Shown here: piece after piece, positions 1 to 10,739 of the stretch
Numbering within the stretch: the stretch's first letter is position 1
How the letters are laid out: each line of letters starts with the position of its first letter
Origin: Eulemur rufifrons
Lineage: Eukaryota; Chordata; Mammalia; Primates; Lemuridae
Reading direction: 5' to 3'
DNA: 64,000 nucleotides
Assembly (NCBI RefSeq): GCF_041146395.1
Contig: NC_090989.1
Location: 173,879,501-173,943,500, forward strand
The notes under the pieces: generated by a model
The model's database searches: none
Told to the model about the DNA's origin: nothing
The model's input: the letters and a program-made list of their open reading frames with translations, nothing else
Position numbers and translations under genes: made by a program

Positions 1-760
1 CAAGAGGAAGCCAACACACTGAGACAGCAGGGGTTACAGCAGAGACAGAGTAACATTGCAGGTGCCATTAGAGGAGGCGGGAGGAAGTTCTCAAATTCAT
101 CTCCCAGAGAATTTGGGAGAAAGGTTTTTGTTTGGTGTTTTTGTTTTTTTTTCTTTTCTTTTCTTTTTTTTTTTTTTGAGGCAGAGTCTGTCTTTGTTGC
201 CCAGACTAGAGTGTGTGCCGTGGTGTCAGCCTAGCTCACAGCAACCTCAAACTCCCAGGCTCAAGTGATCCTCCTGCCTCAGCCTCTCAAGTAGCTGGGA
301 CTACAGGCATGTGCCACCATGCCCGGCTAATTTTTTCTATATATTTTTAGTTGTCCACATAATTTCTTTCTATTTTTAGTAGAGACGGGGTCTCACTCTT
401 ACTCAGGCTGGAGAAAGGGTTTTTTAAGATAATTTGGCAGGCAAAAGGCTGGGCAATTGGGTCTGCTAACTGGCTGGGTTCGGGGCAGAACCATAGCAAT
501 CTAGAAATTGTCTTCTTTGCTGACTCAGTTCTTGGGTAGGGGTGACAAGACCAGTTGAGTCAGTTCCTGGGTATGGGCCGCTGGTCTGGGTGGGTCGGCT
601 GTTCCATCGGCATGCAGGGCCTGGAAGATACCTCAAAAACTAGCCTTAGGTTTCACAAGGATGATGTTATCTATGGGAGCAGTGAAGAAAGATAAGAATC
701 TTTATGACCATCAGCTATATGACTCCTGAGTAGTAAGCAATTATAGGAAAGCAAGCTAGG
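1..760. repeat. Unclassified old interspersed repeat, possibly an LTR, split by an Alu
   Basis: The flanks of the first Alu (1-129 and 411-760) read as one continuous older element. I recognise the kind of sequence (for example the repeated 'gagtcagttcctgggt' type motif near 520 and 556) as a dispersed primate repeat, but I cannot name the family. It may be an antisense LTR or an L1 5' region. No open frame of note is present. Confidence 0.3.
130..410 (-). mobile_element. Alu: Alu SINE, 5'-truncated, strepsirrhine type
   Basis: A poly-T run leads into 'gaggcagagtctg', then the reverse complement of the Alu right arm, the linker and part of the left arm. The linker contains the extra 'ttttagttgtcca...taatttctttctattttt' stretch typical of lemur Alus. 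The copy ends inside the left arm at 410. A near-identical 13-base repeat (gagaaaggttttt at 117-129 and gagaaagggtttt at 411-423) is the target-site duplication, so this is a genuine 5'-truncated insertion and not a later deletion. Confidence 0.9.
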
Positions 761-849
761 GAACAATGGTTGGTTATATATATGTATTTCCCCACCACAG
801 TTCCCACCTTGCAGGCCTTTATTAATTTTACAAATGGTGGTTTCACAAC

Positions 850-2598
850 CACTGTTATGACTTTGGTAGATATCTACTTCATGTATGTGTGTGTCCAAAA
901 CAATACAGCCTATGGTTCTGTAGTTCCTAAACTTTTTATAAAATGGATCATGCTGTATATTTCATTTTACTGAACAATTATTTTTGAAGCATTGTCATAA
1001 TTTTTGAGATCTAGGTCATTAACTGTTGTATAGTACTCTATTTTACGACCATATTATAGTTTAATTCTCCATTTCTGAGCTGATGGCTATTTGGGTCATG
1101 TCCAATTTTGGTCATAACAAAGGATTTGACAGTGCACATCCTTCGTTGCTCTCCTTCTGTAGACAGCCTCCCCCGTTCAGCTGCAAGGGTTGTTTGGGGC
1201 ACAACCTGCACACACACAAGTCTGTGACAGCGCTGAGCGCACACATGCAGGAACCTCTCCTGGACCTGGGTGGTCCAGCTCTCCTAGGTATTTGGAAACG
1301 TGGGAGAATCTTTTGTTGTGGTGGGGCAGGGATGCTAAATTTTCTACTGTGCATAAGAGTTCTGAATAAAAGAGACTTGTTCCACACAAAAGATCAAGAA
1401 TCTCTCCTTTAACGCTGCCTCTCATTTTTGTCTCGCAATAGAATCTTTGTGTTGTAGAATATGTGTTTATAAGTCTAACTAGGGAATGACAACTTGCTCT
1501 CCAAAGTGCCACCTGCCACAGTGGAGAGTGCCTGTTTACCTCAATTCCTTGCCAAGTCTCACTGTCAGCTTTTTGAATTTCTGCTACATTTATGGGCGTA
1601 AAATGCAACCTCATTGTGATTCTAAACTTGCATTTTTTGCTTTTATTAGTGATGCGGGGAAAACCTTTTCACATTTTTATTCTTCATTCATGTCTTCTCC
1701 CTGGGGAAGTGGCCTATTAATAAGGTGTCCATAGTTCTATTGGGTAGTTAAAATTTTCCTTTTTGATTTGTAGGATCTCACTAGATATTCTGAAAACTTG
1801 CTTAACTAACAGTTATTTGGGGCTGTAAATGTCTTCTACCAGTTTGTTGCTTGCCTTTTGACTTTATGGCACCATGTTATACAAAAGTTATACATTTTGA
1901 TATAGTTAAATCCATCCAATCTTGAGTGTGATTTTGTGTCTCTATTTTGTAAAATCTACTCTAGGCTAAAATGATAAAGATATCCTCTTTTTTCCACACC
2001 TAAAGGTATTTAATTTTCATTTCTTATATTTAGGTTTTAAATCCATCTCACAATTTATTCTTGTACAAAGTGTAAATGAGGAATCTGATAGTTTTTTTCT
2101 TTTGGGAAATCAGTTGTTACAACACCATTTACTTCTGTTAATAATACTCTATATTTTCCACTCTGACTTCCAATGTATCCTGTATCATACAGAAAGGACC
2201 ATATCTGTTTAGTTCATCACTGGGCTCTCTCTTCTGTCCCCTTGATCTGTCTTTGAATTATCCTTCACCAATAACACTCTCCTAATTACTATGGCTTTAT
2301 AATAAATTTGGATAGTTAGAAGAAATTCTCATTCTTTCTTCTTTTGCAAAACTCCCGTATCAAATTCTTGAATATTTACATTTCCATTCAAGTTTCAGAA
2401 TGCTGTTGGGATTTTGCTTAGAATTGCAATGAATTTACAAATACTTATAGATACTCAACGTTTCATAATATTGATCTTCCCCTTCCATGTATATAGTGTA
2501 TCTGGTAATTTCTTTAGTTCTTTTTTAATGGTTTTCAGAAACATTTTTCCTGAAGCAGCTGCATATCTTCTTAAAACTTATTCTACATTTCTGCATAG
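850..2598 (-). mobile_element. Old L1M LINE fragment, antisense, ORF2 3' half
   Basis: The plus strand reads as the complement of an ancient L1 ORF2. It contains diverged forms of the familiar antisense phrases around 'ttgctctccaaagtg', 'ccttgccaagtctcactgtc', 'gttatacaaaagttatacat' and 'aatccatctcacaatttattc', in the right order. The reading frames are destroyed by stops and indels, so it encodes nothing now. The part at about 1260-1480 matches poorly and may hold a small insertion. Confidence 0.75.
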
Positions 2599-2599
2599 T

Positions 2600-3560
2600 T
2601 TTGAGCGCTAGAGTGATTTTTTAAAAACCGAAATCTGAAGGTATCAACTCATCTCCCTGAATGTAGCTCTCCTAAGGCCTTCTGTTATACTTAGAATGAA
2701 ATTCAAACTCCTACTGTAGCATGAGTTATAGGACATAGCTTCCTATTTTTCTCTTGGACTTTATCTTGTATCTTTGGTTAGTCATTGAGCATTTTTTTTT
2801 TTGTTTTTTTTTGAGACAGAGTCTCACTCTGTTGCCTGGGCTAGAGTGCTGTGGCTTCAGCCCAGTTCACAGCAACCTCAAACTCCTGGGCTGAAGTGAT
2901 CCTTCTGCCTCAGCCTCCTAAGTAGCTGGAACTACAGGCATGCACCACCATGCACGGCTAATTTTTGCTATGTATATTTTTAGTTGTCCAGCTAATTTCT
3001 TTCTAGTTTTAGTAGGGACAGGGTCTTGCTCTTGCTCAGGCTGGTCTCAAACTCCTGAGCTCAAAGGATCCGCCAGCCTCGGCCTCTCAGAGTGTTGGGA
3101 TTACAGGCGTGAGTGACCTCGCCTGGCCTAGTCATTAAGCTTTAGCCACCGCGGTTTTCTTTATGTACTCCAAACAGATCAAACTAATTACACTTTGGGA
3201 CCTTTGTCCTTGCAGCTTCCTTTTTCTGCAACCTTGTTCCCCAGCTATGCATATGGCTGGTTTCTTCTTGCTATCTGGACCTCAGCTAAGATGTCCCCTT
3301 TCAGAGAAACCATCTCCGCCCACCAGAGAATAGCCTTCCAATCATCCAAAATGGCACAGTTCTTTTATTTCTTCATGGCACTTATCACCATGTGAAATTA
3401 CCTTGTTTAACTCTTTGTGGTGTATTATTCCCCACAATGTAGAGTGTAAGCTCCACAAGGTTGAGGATGGTGCTGTCTTATTCTTTTCTGTGTCCTCAGC
3501 ACCCAGAGCAGTTGCTGGCACACAGTGGGTGTTCAATGAACATGTGCAGAATGGACGAGT
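2600..3560 (+). mobile_element. L2 LINE 3' end, split by an Alu
   Basis: Diverged L2 3'-terminal sequence runs in sense. It begins near 'agagtgattttttaaaaacc' and passes through 'tagaatgaaattcaaactcc'. After the Alu it continues with 'gacctttgtccttgcagct', 'tgagcactt'-type text, 'gtgtaagctccacaagg' and the closing 'ctggcacacagtgggtgttc'. The order matches the L2 consensus as I remember it. The Alu at 2791-3128 interrupts it. Confidence 0.8.
2791..3128 (-). mobile_element. Alu: Alu SINE, full-length dimer, strepsirrhine type
   Basis: The copy has a T-rich tail, right arm, extended linker and left arm ending 'tcgcctggcc'. Flanking 12-base repeats (tagtcattgagc at 2779-2790, tagtcattaagc at 3129-3140) are a target-site duplication with one mismatch. 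It lies inside an L2 element, so it is younger than the L2. Confidence 0.95.
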
Positions 3561-3890
3561 GAGTGAGTGGACAAATGAGCCAACTTGACCGGCCTGGTTG
3601 CTCTTCCTGCGTTTTCCTATATCAACATAGGGGTATTTCCTTGCTCCCACTGGCCACACATACACCAGTAAATAAATATTATGTAGACATTTCTAATCTC
3701 GCAAAGAAATAGCTTACCTGCAGAAATACTTATTAAAGGGACTCAAAAAACATTGACGTTCTGCATATCCAGGTTTCTAAGTGGCTTAGAACTCTCCATT
3801 CACCCCATTTCTATTCCTAAGAGATAGCTGTTAACAGTTTCTTTGCATGGAGCCAGGAACTTTTTATCTATTTACAAATCCCTATCCATC
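3561..3890. other. Unique intergenic sequence
   Basis: I see no repeat family, RNA gene or credible open frame here. The stretch is AT-leaning and leads into a microsatellite. Confidence 0.5.
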
Positions 3891-3962
3891 TACCCATCCA
3901 TCTCAATCTCTCTCTCTCTCTCTCTCTCTGTGTCTATTCATCTATCTATCCTAATCTATCGT
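3880..3962. repeat. Microsatellite, (CT)n with ATCT/ATCC flanks
   Basis: A pure CT run at about 3907-3929 sits between degenerate 'ccatctacc' and 'tctatctatc' tetranucleotide units. Such a compound tract is probably length-variable. Confidence 0.9.
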
Positions 3963-4039
3963 AGATTAGACAATTTGAATGATTCAATAAAAGTTGTTTT
4001 ATTCTTATTGAAAAACTGTTATTTTTGAATGGATCCGAG

Positions 4040-4172
4040 TTTGTTAAGAAGTCAGATCCTCAGTTTAGAGGCTCTGATTCCACAAACCCAGGCTGGGGCC
4101 TTCATTTTCAATAAGTACCCTGGGTCATTCTGACACAGGTGGCCCCACAACCACTTTTTGAGAAATAGTCAC
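4040..4172 (+). mobile_element. MER5A-like hAT DNA transposon fragment
   Basis: The sequence follows the second half of the MER5A consensus: 'cagatcctcagtttagagg', a diverged 'ctctgattc' block, and an end near 'ccactttttgagaaa' that corresponds to the terminal inverted repeat. Both ends are degraded. This is a non-autonomous element and encodes no protein. Confidence 0.6.
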
Positions 4173-4389
4173 CTGGGTCAAGGCAATTTAATGCTATCCT
4201 TATTTAAGACCATGCAGCCTCTGAACACCAGAGGGCAGATGGAGCCACATGTGTGCCCAGTGACATGATATGTCACATCCCTTTTGCTCAAGAAGAGGGC
4301 GCAGGTGCCTCCACTGAGGCCCTGAGAACCCCACATGCTTATAAAGCCACACAAACAATCAGGAAAACAGCTCAAAACTGGCAGTGAGG

Positions 4390-4444
4390 TGAGGTCAGGT
4401 CCAGCCTGGGCAACACTGTGAGACCCCATCTCAAAAACAAACTG
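4390..4444 (+). mobile_element. Alu: 55-bp Alu 3' fragment with perfect TSD
   Basis: The segment contains 'ccagcctgggcaacactgtg' and 'gagaccccatctcaaaaaca', which is the last part of an Alu right arm plus an A-rich tail. The same 16 bases (aaaactggcagtgagg) stand on each side, at 4374-4389 and 4445-4460, without a mismatch. This marks a retrotransposition event that copied only the final few dozen bases. Confidence 0.85.
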
Positions 4445-4460
4445 AAAACTGGCAGTGAGG

Positions 4461-4530
4461 AAACCTGGGTTCTAGATTCTGTGCAGCTCTGGGCTTCAAT
4501 TTCTTTATTTGCAAAATGAGAGATTGGGCC
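4461..4530 (+). mobile_element. MIR SINE fragment
   Basis: Short match to the MIR core and 3' portion: 'gggcttcaatttctttattt' followed by 'gcaaaatgag', which resembles 'cctcagtttcctcatctgtaaaatg'. The flanking Alu scrap landed at its left edge. Confidence 0.55.
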
Positions 4531-4537
4531 CCTGTGA

Positions 4538-5330
4538 TGTGATAGTATAAGAAATCTACATTAGTTCTTCCTCCCCAGTTCCTGGCAAAGAGCTGCTAAA
4601 ACTCTTATAACTTCCTGAGTGATTGCATCTTTCGCCCCTTTCAACCAATCTGAGTTTACGTTAATGAGATGTCTGGTGGCTATTAGTCCCCAGACAGCTT
4701 TAGGATGGCGGCTGGTTGCCAGAGAACCAACCATGGGATTAGAAGGTTGGAACTTTCCAGGCAGGGGAGGGGCCAGACATTGAGTTCAATCACCAGTGGC
4801 CAATGATCTACTCAATCATGCCTACCTAATGGAACCTCCGTAAAAACCCTCACTGATGGGGTTTGGAGAGCTTCTGGGTTGGTGAATGCACCCACCTGTT
4901 GGGAGAGCAGCACACCCCAAACTCCACTGGAACAGAAGCTCCTGCTCTTGGGCCCCATTTGGCCCCTGCCCTATGTACCTCTTCATCTGTCTGTTCATCC
5001 ATATCCTTTGTAATATCTTTTGTAATAAACTGGTAAGTGAAGTGTCTCCCTGAGTTCCATGAGCCATTATAGCAAATTAGCAAACCTAAGGAGGGGCTTG
5101 TGGGAACCCCCGATTTGTGGTTAAGTTGGCCAAAAGTGTTGGAAGCCCAGAACTTGTGATTGGCATCTGAAATAGGGGCAGTCTTGTGAGACTGATCCGT
5201 TAACCTGTGGAGTCTGACACTAACTCCAGGTAGATAGTGTCAGAATTGAACTAAGTTGAATTGAATTGAATTGAGGACACCCAATTGGTATCTGGAAAGT
5301 TTAAGGATCAACTGCTTGAATCCGCACATT
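4538..5330 (+). mobile_element. ERVL-type LTR followed by a primer-binding-site remnant
   Basis: The element begins with 'tgtgatagtataagaaat' and ends with 'ccgca' near 5328, about 790 bp. It carries a polyadenylation-type 'aataaact' near 5023. Right after the end comes 'tggtgtcagtaatg' (5331-5344), which resembles the primer-binding site for tRNA-Leu described for ERVL elements. I recognise the LTR sequence itself as a widespread placental element but cannot fix its subfamily. No gag or pol sequence follows, so this is an LTR with only a stub of internal sequence. Confidence 0.75.
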
Positions 5331-5454
5331 TGGTGTCAGTAATGTTGTGACTATTGAAATAAAGTTTTTCTTTCAACCAGATAAGTGTCAAAGTCTATTC
5401 CGGCTCTAACGTTTTATGGGAAACTTCAACATCTCATGGATTCGTGATTGGGTT

Positions 5455-5548
5455 GTGGCTGATTTTTATCCTATACCTTCCAAATTTTCTAGGATGAGCT
5501 TACATTACTTTTGTAATGGAAAAGAAAATAACCAAAACATTTTAAAAG
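5455..5548 (+). mobile_element. L1M 3' terminus fragment
   Basis: The text 'ccaaattttctaggatgagc' and 'ttacttttgtaatgg' matches the common old L1 3' end that reads roughly 'aaattttctacaatgagcatgtattacttttgtaat'. It is only about 90 bp long and starts soon after the ERVL stub. Confidence 0.5.
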
Positions 5549-6224
5549 ATAACATTTTGCATTATTACTCAAACAGGATTTTCACAAGCTGAGATGATTG
5601 CTTGTGTTCTAGAACTAAGTTCACTACTCTAATATTCATGAACATACACAACAAAACCTCTATACATATTTATCCAACAGATTGTTTTAAACAATTTTAA
5701 ATGCTATTTTAATAGGCAAAACTGGATCTGTGACACTAAACAAGATAGGAAACAGCCCAAGGATCCAATTTCAGCCGGAATCTCATACCACATGGAGAAA
5801 TTAAACAATTCTTAAATATTTAATAATACCCTGTAATTTTTTTAGACTCCTGGGCTTCAAAATTTCTGACAAGGTAATTCCTAAGCCACAATTAACAAAA
5901 ATAGGCAACCTTCCAAACAGTCTCCCAAAGCAAAAGTAGAGTCCTCGGAGCACTGCCCGTGAGCATGATGCATACAAGCGACACATCCGCAGGGAACAGC
6001 AGAAGCCAGAAAGGGTTTGGAGCTTGTCCTGAACTGGTGTCTGCTGAAAAGGCTCTATGAAAAGAAGGTTGTGATTAGAAGATCATGATACTGCCAGCAC
6101 CCACTTATTAGCACGTCTGGAGAATCACAGAAAGGGAGACAATGCAGTCTTTACAACCACAGCACCCATCCCAGGATATTTACAAATACTTGCTGCTATT
6201 CCAATCTTCGGAGTAGTTCAGTCA
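5549..6224. other. Unique intergenic sequence
   Basis: No recognisable repeat or RNA gene. The open frames are short (61 codons at most) and not gene-like. Confidence 0.5.
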
Positions 6225-7080
6225 CTGCTCTAACAGGAGTCACAGGATGCAGACCCCATAGCCAATCACTCCAGGTGGTCTCCTAAGAAAGATCCCTGAT
6301 ACCTCTTGGTTGCTCAGGCCATAAACCTATGCATTTTCTCTCCTGATCTCACTTCCCATTCATCAAACCCTAGGATCTCTACTTCTAAAACACGCCTCTC
6401 TATTCCTCTATATCTCCTTATCTGCAATGCCCTCACCTTAGCTCCAGCCACTACCATCTTCCCCTGAGACTACTTCAACAACCTCCTTACTAATTTCCCC
6501 ATGTGACCCCTGAGACAATCCCTTCTTCCCAGGATAGCTGTATGGATTTATCAGATCACTTTTCCCCCTGCTTAAAAACTCAGTGTCTTCTGATTTTATA
6601 TAGAATAAAACTTAAACTCCATTCCCTATGTGGTTCCTATCTATTTCTCAAACCTCATTTCATGCCAGTCTTCCCTACACTCAACAAACCCTACATTGGC
6701 CTCCTTTTCCCACCTAACTCCACCAACCCCACTGTCATTGCAGGACCTTTGCACCTGCTGTCCCCACTGCTGGGATCACTATTTCTCCAGATCTTCACAT
6801 TGCTGGCTCCATCTCATCATTTCAACTCAACTCGAATGACCCCTGACCCTATATCTTAAACAGCACCAGCCTGCATTTGTGTTATTCACTACCCTTGTTT
6901 ATTTTCTGTATGGTCTTGACATTACACTGTTCACTTGCTTGCTGGTTTCCTTTCTCCGCTAGAATGTTAGCTCCATAAGGAGGGAGATATTGCCTTGTCC
7001 TGTTCACTGCTAAATCCCCATAGCCTGGGACACACACATAATCGATACTCAGTGACCATGTGTCAAATGAATGCATACAG
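6225..7080 (+). mobile_element. L2 LINE 3' end
   Basis: Long, diverged L2 3' sequence in sense orientation. Landmarks in order are 'cttttccccctgcttaaaaa', 'aggacctttgcacctgctgt', 'ttagctccataaggagg', and the end 'aatcgatactcagtgaccat' then 'tgaatgaatgca'. The 118-codon frame across 6503-6859 is a shadow of this element and has no selective support. Confidence 0.85.
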
Positions 7081-7600
7081 TATTTCAGATTAAATCAGAA
7101 CTCAACTTTTCAATGTTCCCCCTTCATTCACAGTTAAAACTCAATTTCTGGCCTGGAAAACAAGCTGTTAATTTGCAGAAGAGATATTTCTCTCTATGCA
7201 TATCCTCACTGTCACCCCACAACGAGGTTAGAATCTTTGACATGGCGCTCATTTCTCTGAAAACATAAGATCCTTTGGAGATATCAGTCAAATGAAATTT
7301 AAACCTCGTTGACAAGCTAAAATGACTCTCACAGCATTGCTTGACTTGGGGGAACGATTGTGTAGGTTGTCAGTGCTGGAAGTGAAGGGCTTAGAGTCTG
7401 AGTGGGTTGATGGTATGTCACATGGACTGATACAGGTGGGTATTTTTAAAGTGCTAAGGAAATTTGCTGCAATACTCGGTGTTCTAGCCAGGTGTGTAAT
7501 ATGCGAGTTGCTCATTTGGGACCCAAATAAGAGGAGCAACTGAAGTTTTAAATGGGTCTCAAATCAAGGTATTTTCATCTAACTTGAGCAGTGGACTCCA
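7081..7600. other. Unique intergenic sequence
   Basis: I see no repeat family. Overlapping short frames on both strands (at most 83 codons) have no recognisable domain. Confidence 0.45.
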
Positions 7601-7669
7601 GAGTGGTAGTGGCAGCCAATATTCTGCACACTATCATACTTTATAAATCTTTTTTTCCTATTCATCACC

Positions 7670-7973
7670 TTTTTTTTTTTTTTTTTTTTTTTTGAGACAG
7701 AATCTCGCTCTGTCACCCAGGCTAGAATGAAGTGGCGTGCTCATAGCTCACTGCAACCTCAAACTCCTGGGCTCAAGCGATTCTCTGCCTCAGCTTCCTG
7801 AGTAGCTGAGACTACAGGCGTGTGCCACCATGCCCGGCTAATTTTTCCTACTTTTAATAGAGATGGGGTCTTGCTCTTGCTCAGGCTGGTCTCGAACTCC
7901 TGAGCTCTAGCAATCCTCCCACCTTGGCTTCCCAGAGTGCTAGGATTACAGGCATGAGCCACTGCACCCAGCC
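7670..7973 (-). mobile_element. Alu: Alu SINE, full-length dimer
   Basis: A 24-base poly-T is followed by the complement of the right arm, a short A-rich linker and the left arm ending 'ccactgcacccagcc'. It lacks the extended linker of the other lemur-type copies and reads closer to an AluJ-like ancestor, so it is probably older. T-rich flanks obscure the target-site duplication. Confidence 0.93.
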
Positions 7974-7984
7974 AGCTTTTTTCT

Positions 7985-8112
7985 TTTTTCCTTAGGGAAA
8001 TTCTGTGAGGTTGGCCAAATGTAGTTATTATACCTATTTTATACATGTGAATATGAGATTCAAGATCCCCTAATGAGCAAATACCAGAATCTTGATTTGG
8101 AATGAAGATCTT
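7985..8112 (-). mobile_element. Possible MIR fragment
   Basis: 'tattatacctattttataca' followed by a degraded 'gagattcaag' block resembles the antisense MIR 'attatccccattttacagatg'. The match is weak. Confidence 0.35.
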
Positions 8113-8267
8113 AACCAATAAGGCATTTTAAAAATCAATTTTACTGAGGTATGATATATGTACATAATAAAATGCTTCCATTTTAAGTCTACAGATCAAC
8201 ATATTTTGACAAATATATATACTCCACTCCTGAATCCACCACTATAATCAAGATATAGAATATTTCT

Positions 8268-8355
8268 TTTTTTTTTTGTACAAATTTATGGGATATGTGA
8301 AAATTTTGTTACACGTATAGAATTCGTAGTGATCAAGTCAGGGGATTTAGAAGCT
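8268..8355 (-). mobile_element. 88-bp L1 3'-end insertion with TSD
   Basis: A poly-T run is followed by 'acaaatttatgggatatgtg' and 'gatcaagtcagggg', which is the complement of an L1 3' UTR end. It interrupts the older L1M. The 13-base repeats atagaatatttct (8255-8267) and atagaacatttct (8356-8368) flank it with one mismatch, so this is a very short 5'-truncated insertion. Confidence 0.75.
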
Positions 8356-8603
8356 ATAGAACATTTCTTTCCCCTGAAAAGTTCTTTCACGTTCCTTTGC
8401 ACTCAATCCTTCCCCTCACCTCCTACTCCTGCTCCGGGAAACCATTGATCTGCTTTCTGTCACTATAGATTAGTGTGCTTTTTCTAGAATTTCACATGAA
8501 TGGAATTATACAGTCTGAACTTTTTTGTGTCTGGCTCCTTTTGGTCAGCACGATGTTTTTGAGATTTATCCATGTTGTGGCACATATTAGTAGTTTGTTT
8601 GCA

Positions 8604-8786
8604 TTTTTTTTTTTTTTTTTTTGAGACAGAGTCTCGCTCTGTTGTCCGGGCTAGAGTGCTATGGCGTCAGCCTAGCTCACAGCAACCTCAAAACTCCTGG
8701 GCTCAAGTGATCCTCTTGCCTCAGCCTCCTGGGTAGACGAGACTACAGGCATGCGCCACCGTGCCTGGCTAATTTTTTCTATTTTT
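8604..8786 (-). mobile_element. Alu: Alu SINE, 5'-truncated to about the right arm
   Basis: Poly-T, 'gagacagagtctcgctctg' and the right arm with the strepsirrhine 'gcgtcagcctagctcacag' are present. The copy stops near 'aattttttctatttttag'. The surrounding L1M text resumes immediately, so it is an insertion into that element. Possible short TSD 'tagtt'. Confidence 0.9.
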
Positions 8787-9275
8787 AGTTCTTTTTTAAT
8801 TGTCTTATTTTATAGTATTCTATTGTATGGCTATATAACAATTTGTTTATCCATTCACCTGCTGACAGACATTTGGATATTCTTCCAAATGAAACCAGTT
8901 TCATGGGTTATCATGAATGTAGCTGCCATGAACATTCCAACAGAAATTTTTTACGGACATATATTTTCCTTGCTCTTCAATAAATACTTTGGAGTGGAAT
9001 TACTAGATCCTATGATAAGGAGTATTTTTAATTTTATAAAAAACTGAAAACTGTGTTCTAAAGGGTTCTACCATTTTGTATTTCCACCAGCTGTGTGTCG
9101 GAGTTCCAGTCGCTCCATATCCTCATGAACACTTGGTATTGTCAGTCTTTAAATTTTAGCTATTTTAGTAGGTATGAGGGGGTATCTCATTGTGGTTTGA
9201 GTTTGCATTTCCTTGATGGCTAAAAATGTGCATCATTTTTTGTGCTTATTGCCCATTTATATAACTTCTGCAAAG

Positions 9276-10198
9276 GGCAATTTGAGAGACAAGAGATAAA
9301 AATAATTTTATGTCTCATGTGCAAGAACTTGCTTTATTTTAAAAACAGTTTTAGAAAACGTAACCTGGCAAAGGATTTATAACTTAATTCAGACTACAAA
9401 GAATCATAAACACAATAATCTGGTAAAAAATATCCAGATCTTATTTTTTCTTTAGTATACATTCTTTTTCTTCTTTAGTATACATTCATGTAATGCTCTA
9501 AGAAATTAGAGGGGGCTGAATTTGCAGGAAAGGGCTAGGACTGAATTAGCTTGATCTCAGCAAAAAAGGAAAAGACTTTTCTTTCTTCACTTCCAATTAC
9601 TATCTTCCCTAGACCTCATTTTATAGACCATAGGCTCAATTATTCACAGCATCTTTTTATATCTAGCCTCGTAAAACCGTAAGGTGAATCATTACAAAAT
9701 TAATATTCAACAGGCTTTATATAACTCTGCTTAATGCAATGCATAACTCAGATTTTTATCACCCCAAGGCCTTTCAAGGTCTATAAACGCAACCAACTTA
9801 ATAAGATACCATGTGTTTTAACTCTAACATTACCTCCACAACCTTCACACCACAAAACCACTAAATTTAGACTCAACAACCAAACAGACATGGATGACAG
9901 AAATGGACTGTACATAACATAAAAGGCCAAGCTCTGCATGAAGACTCTCATGATAACAACCAAGATTGTGTTCTGACACTTTTGTTTTGAGAAACTCATG
10001 GTTCTAATAAAAAGGAACTGATTTTGCTTCCAGAGCACTTACATAAAAACCACTACAAATTTTTTATACCATGTAACCCAAGAGTTTCTGGCTCGTAAAT
10101 AATCATCACTACCCAGGAGGCAAAAAGTAGATGAATGCATCTAGATACCGTCCTCTAGCCCCCACTCAAATAAAATCATTTCCAACCTAGAAGGAGTC
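9276..10198. other. Unique, AT-rich intergenic sequence
   Basis: No repeat family was recognised. A near-exact local repeat of 'tttagtatacattc' (about 9451 and 9475) is the only visible structure. Confidence 0.45.
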
Positions 10199-10206
10199 TT
10201 ATAGAT

Positions 10207-10578
10207 CAGTGGTCCCCAATCTTTTTGGCACCAGGAACCAGTTTCATGGAAGACAATTTTTCTATGGTAGAGGGGGATGGGGTGGCAATGGTTTTGAGAT
10301 GATTCAAGCACATTACATTTATTGTGCATTTTTTCCTATTATTATTCCATTGTAATATATAATGAAATAATTATACAACTCACCATAATGCAGAATCTAA
10401 TGCTGCCATTGATCTCACAGGAGGCCCAGTTCAGGCGGTAAGGCAAGCAATGGGGAGTGGCTGTAAATGCCGATGAAGCTTCCCTTGCTCACCCGCCACT
10501 CACCTCCTGCTGTGCGTCCCAGTTCCCAACAGGCCATGGACTGGTACCAGCCCCTGGCCCAGGGCTTGGAGACCCCAG
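10207..10578 (-). mobile_element. MER1-type hAT (Charlie) DNA transposon, apparently complete
   Basis: It starts 'cagtggtccccaatcttttt' and ends 'cttggagaccccag', which are diverged terminal inverted repeats. The inside contains the distinctive 'ttggcaccaggaaccagttt' and 'ttcccaacaggccatggac' blocks of the MER1 group. The 8-base sequence ttatagat stands on both sides (10199-10206 and 10579-10586), exactly the TSD size expected for hAT elements. It is non-autonomous and encodes no transposase. Confidence 0.9.
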
Positions 10579-10594
10579 TTATAGATCTATTCAG

Positions 10595-10735
10595 TCCAAT
10601 GATCACATTTTATAGACAAGGAAACCAAAGTCCAGACAAGTGAAATTACCAGGCTGGGGACAGACAACCAGTTAAAAGGAGCTGGGTGTTAAAACCAGGT
10701 CTTCTGACTCAGACTCTGAATTCTTAGTCTTGCTT
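10595..10735 (-). mobile_element. MIR SINE, antisense
   Basis: 'cattttatagacaaggaaac' leads into 'gaaattaccaggctggggac' and 'ctcagactctgaattcttag', the order of an antisense MIR core (ttttacagatgaggaaac ... aactgactccagagcc). Confidence 0.65.
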
Positions 10736-10739
10736 TCTT

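Larger units (their letters stand above)
8125..9275 (-). mobile_element. L1M LINE fragment, antisense, with two insertions
   Basis: The plus strand follows the antisense of an old L1 3' region: 'tttatccatgttgtggcaca', 'tttatccattcacctgctga', 'tgaacattccaacag', 'ttactagatcctatgataag', 'cctcatgaacacttggtatt' and 'tctcattgtggtttgagttt'. The frame at 8751-9047 is antisense L1 text and not a gene. A mini-L1 (8268-8355) and an Alu (8604-8786) are nested inside. Confidence 0.85.

Noticed and set aside
1177..1614. 145-codon minus-strand open frame
   Set aside because: It runs over an antisense L1M fragment and a poorly matching insert. No domain was recognised and no alternative support exists.
5235..5275. 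'gaattgaa' short tandem repeat as a regulatory element
   Set aside because: It is part of the 3' end of the ERVL-type LTR, whose consensus carries a similar 'gaattgaatt' stretch.
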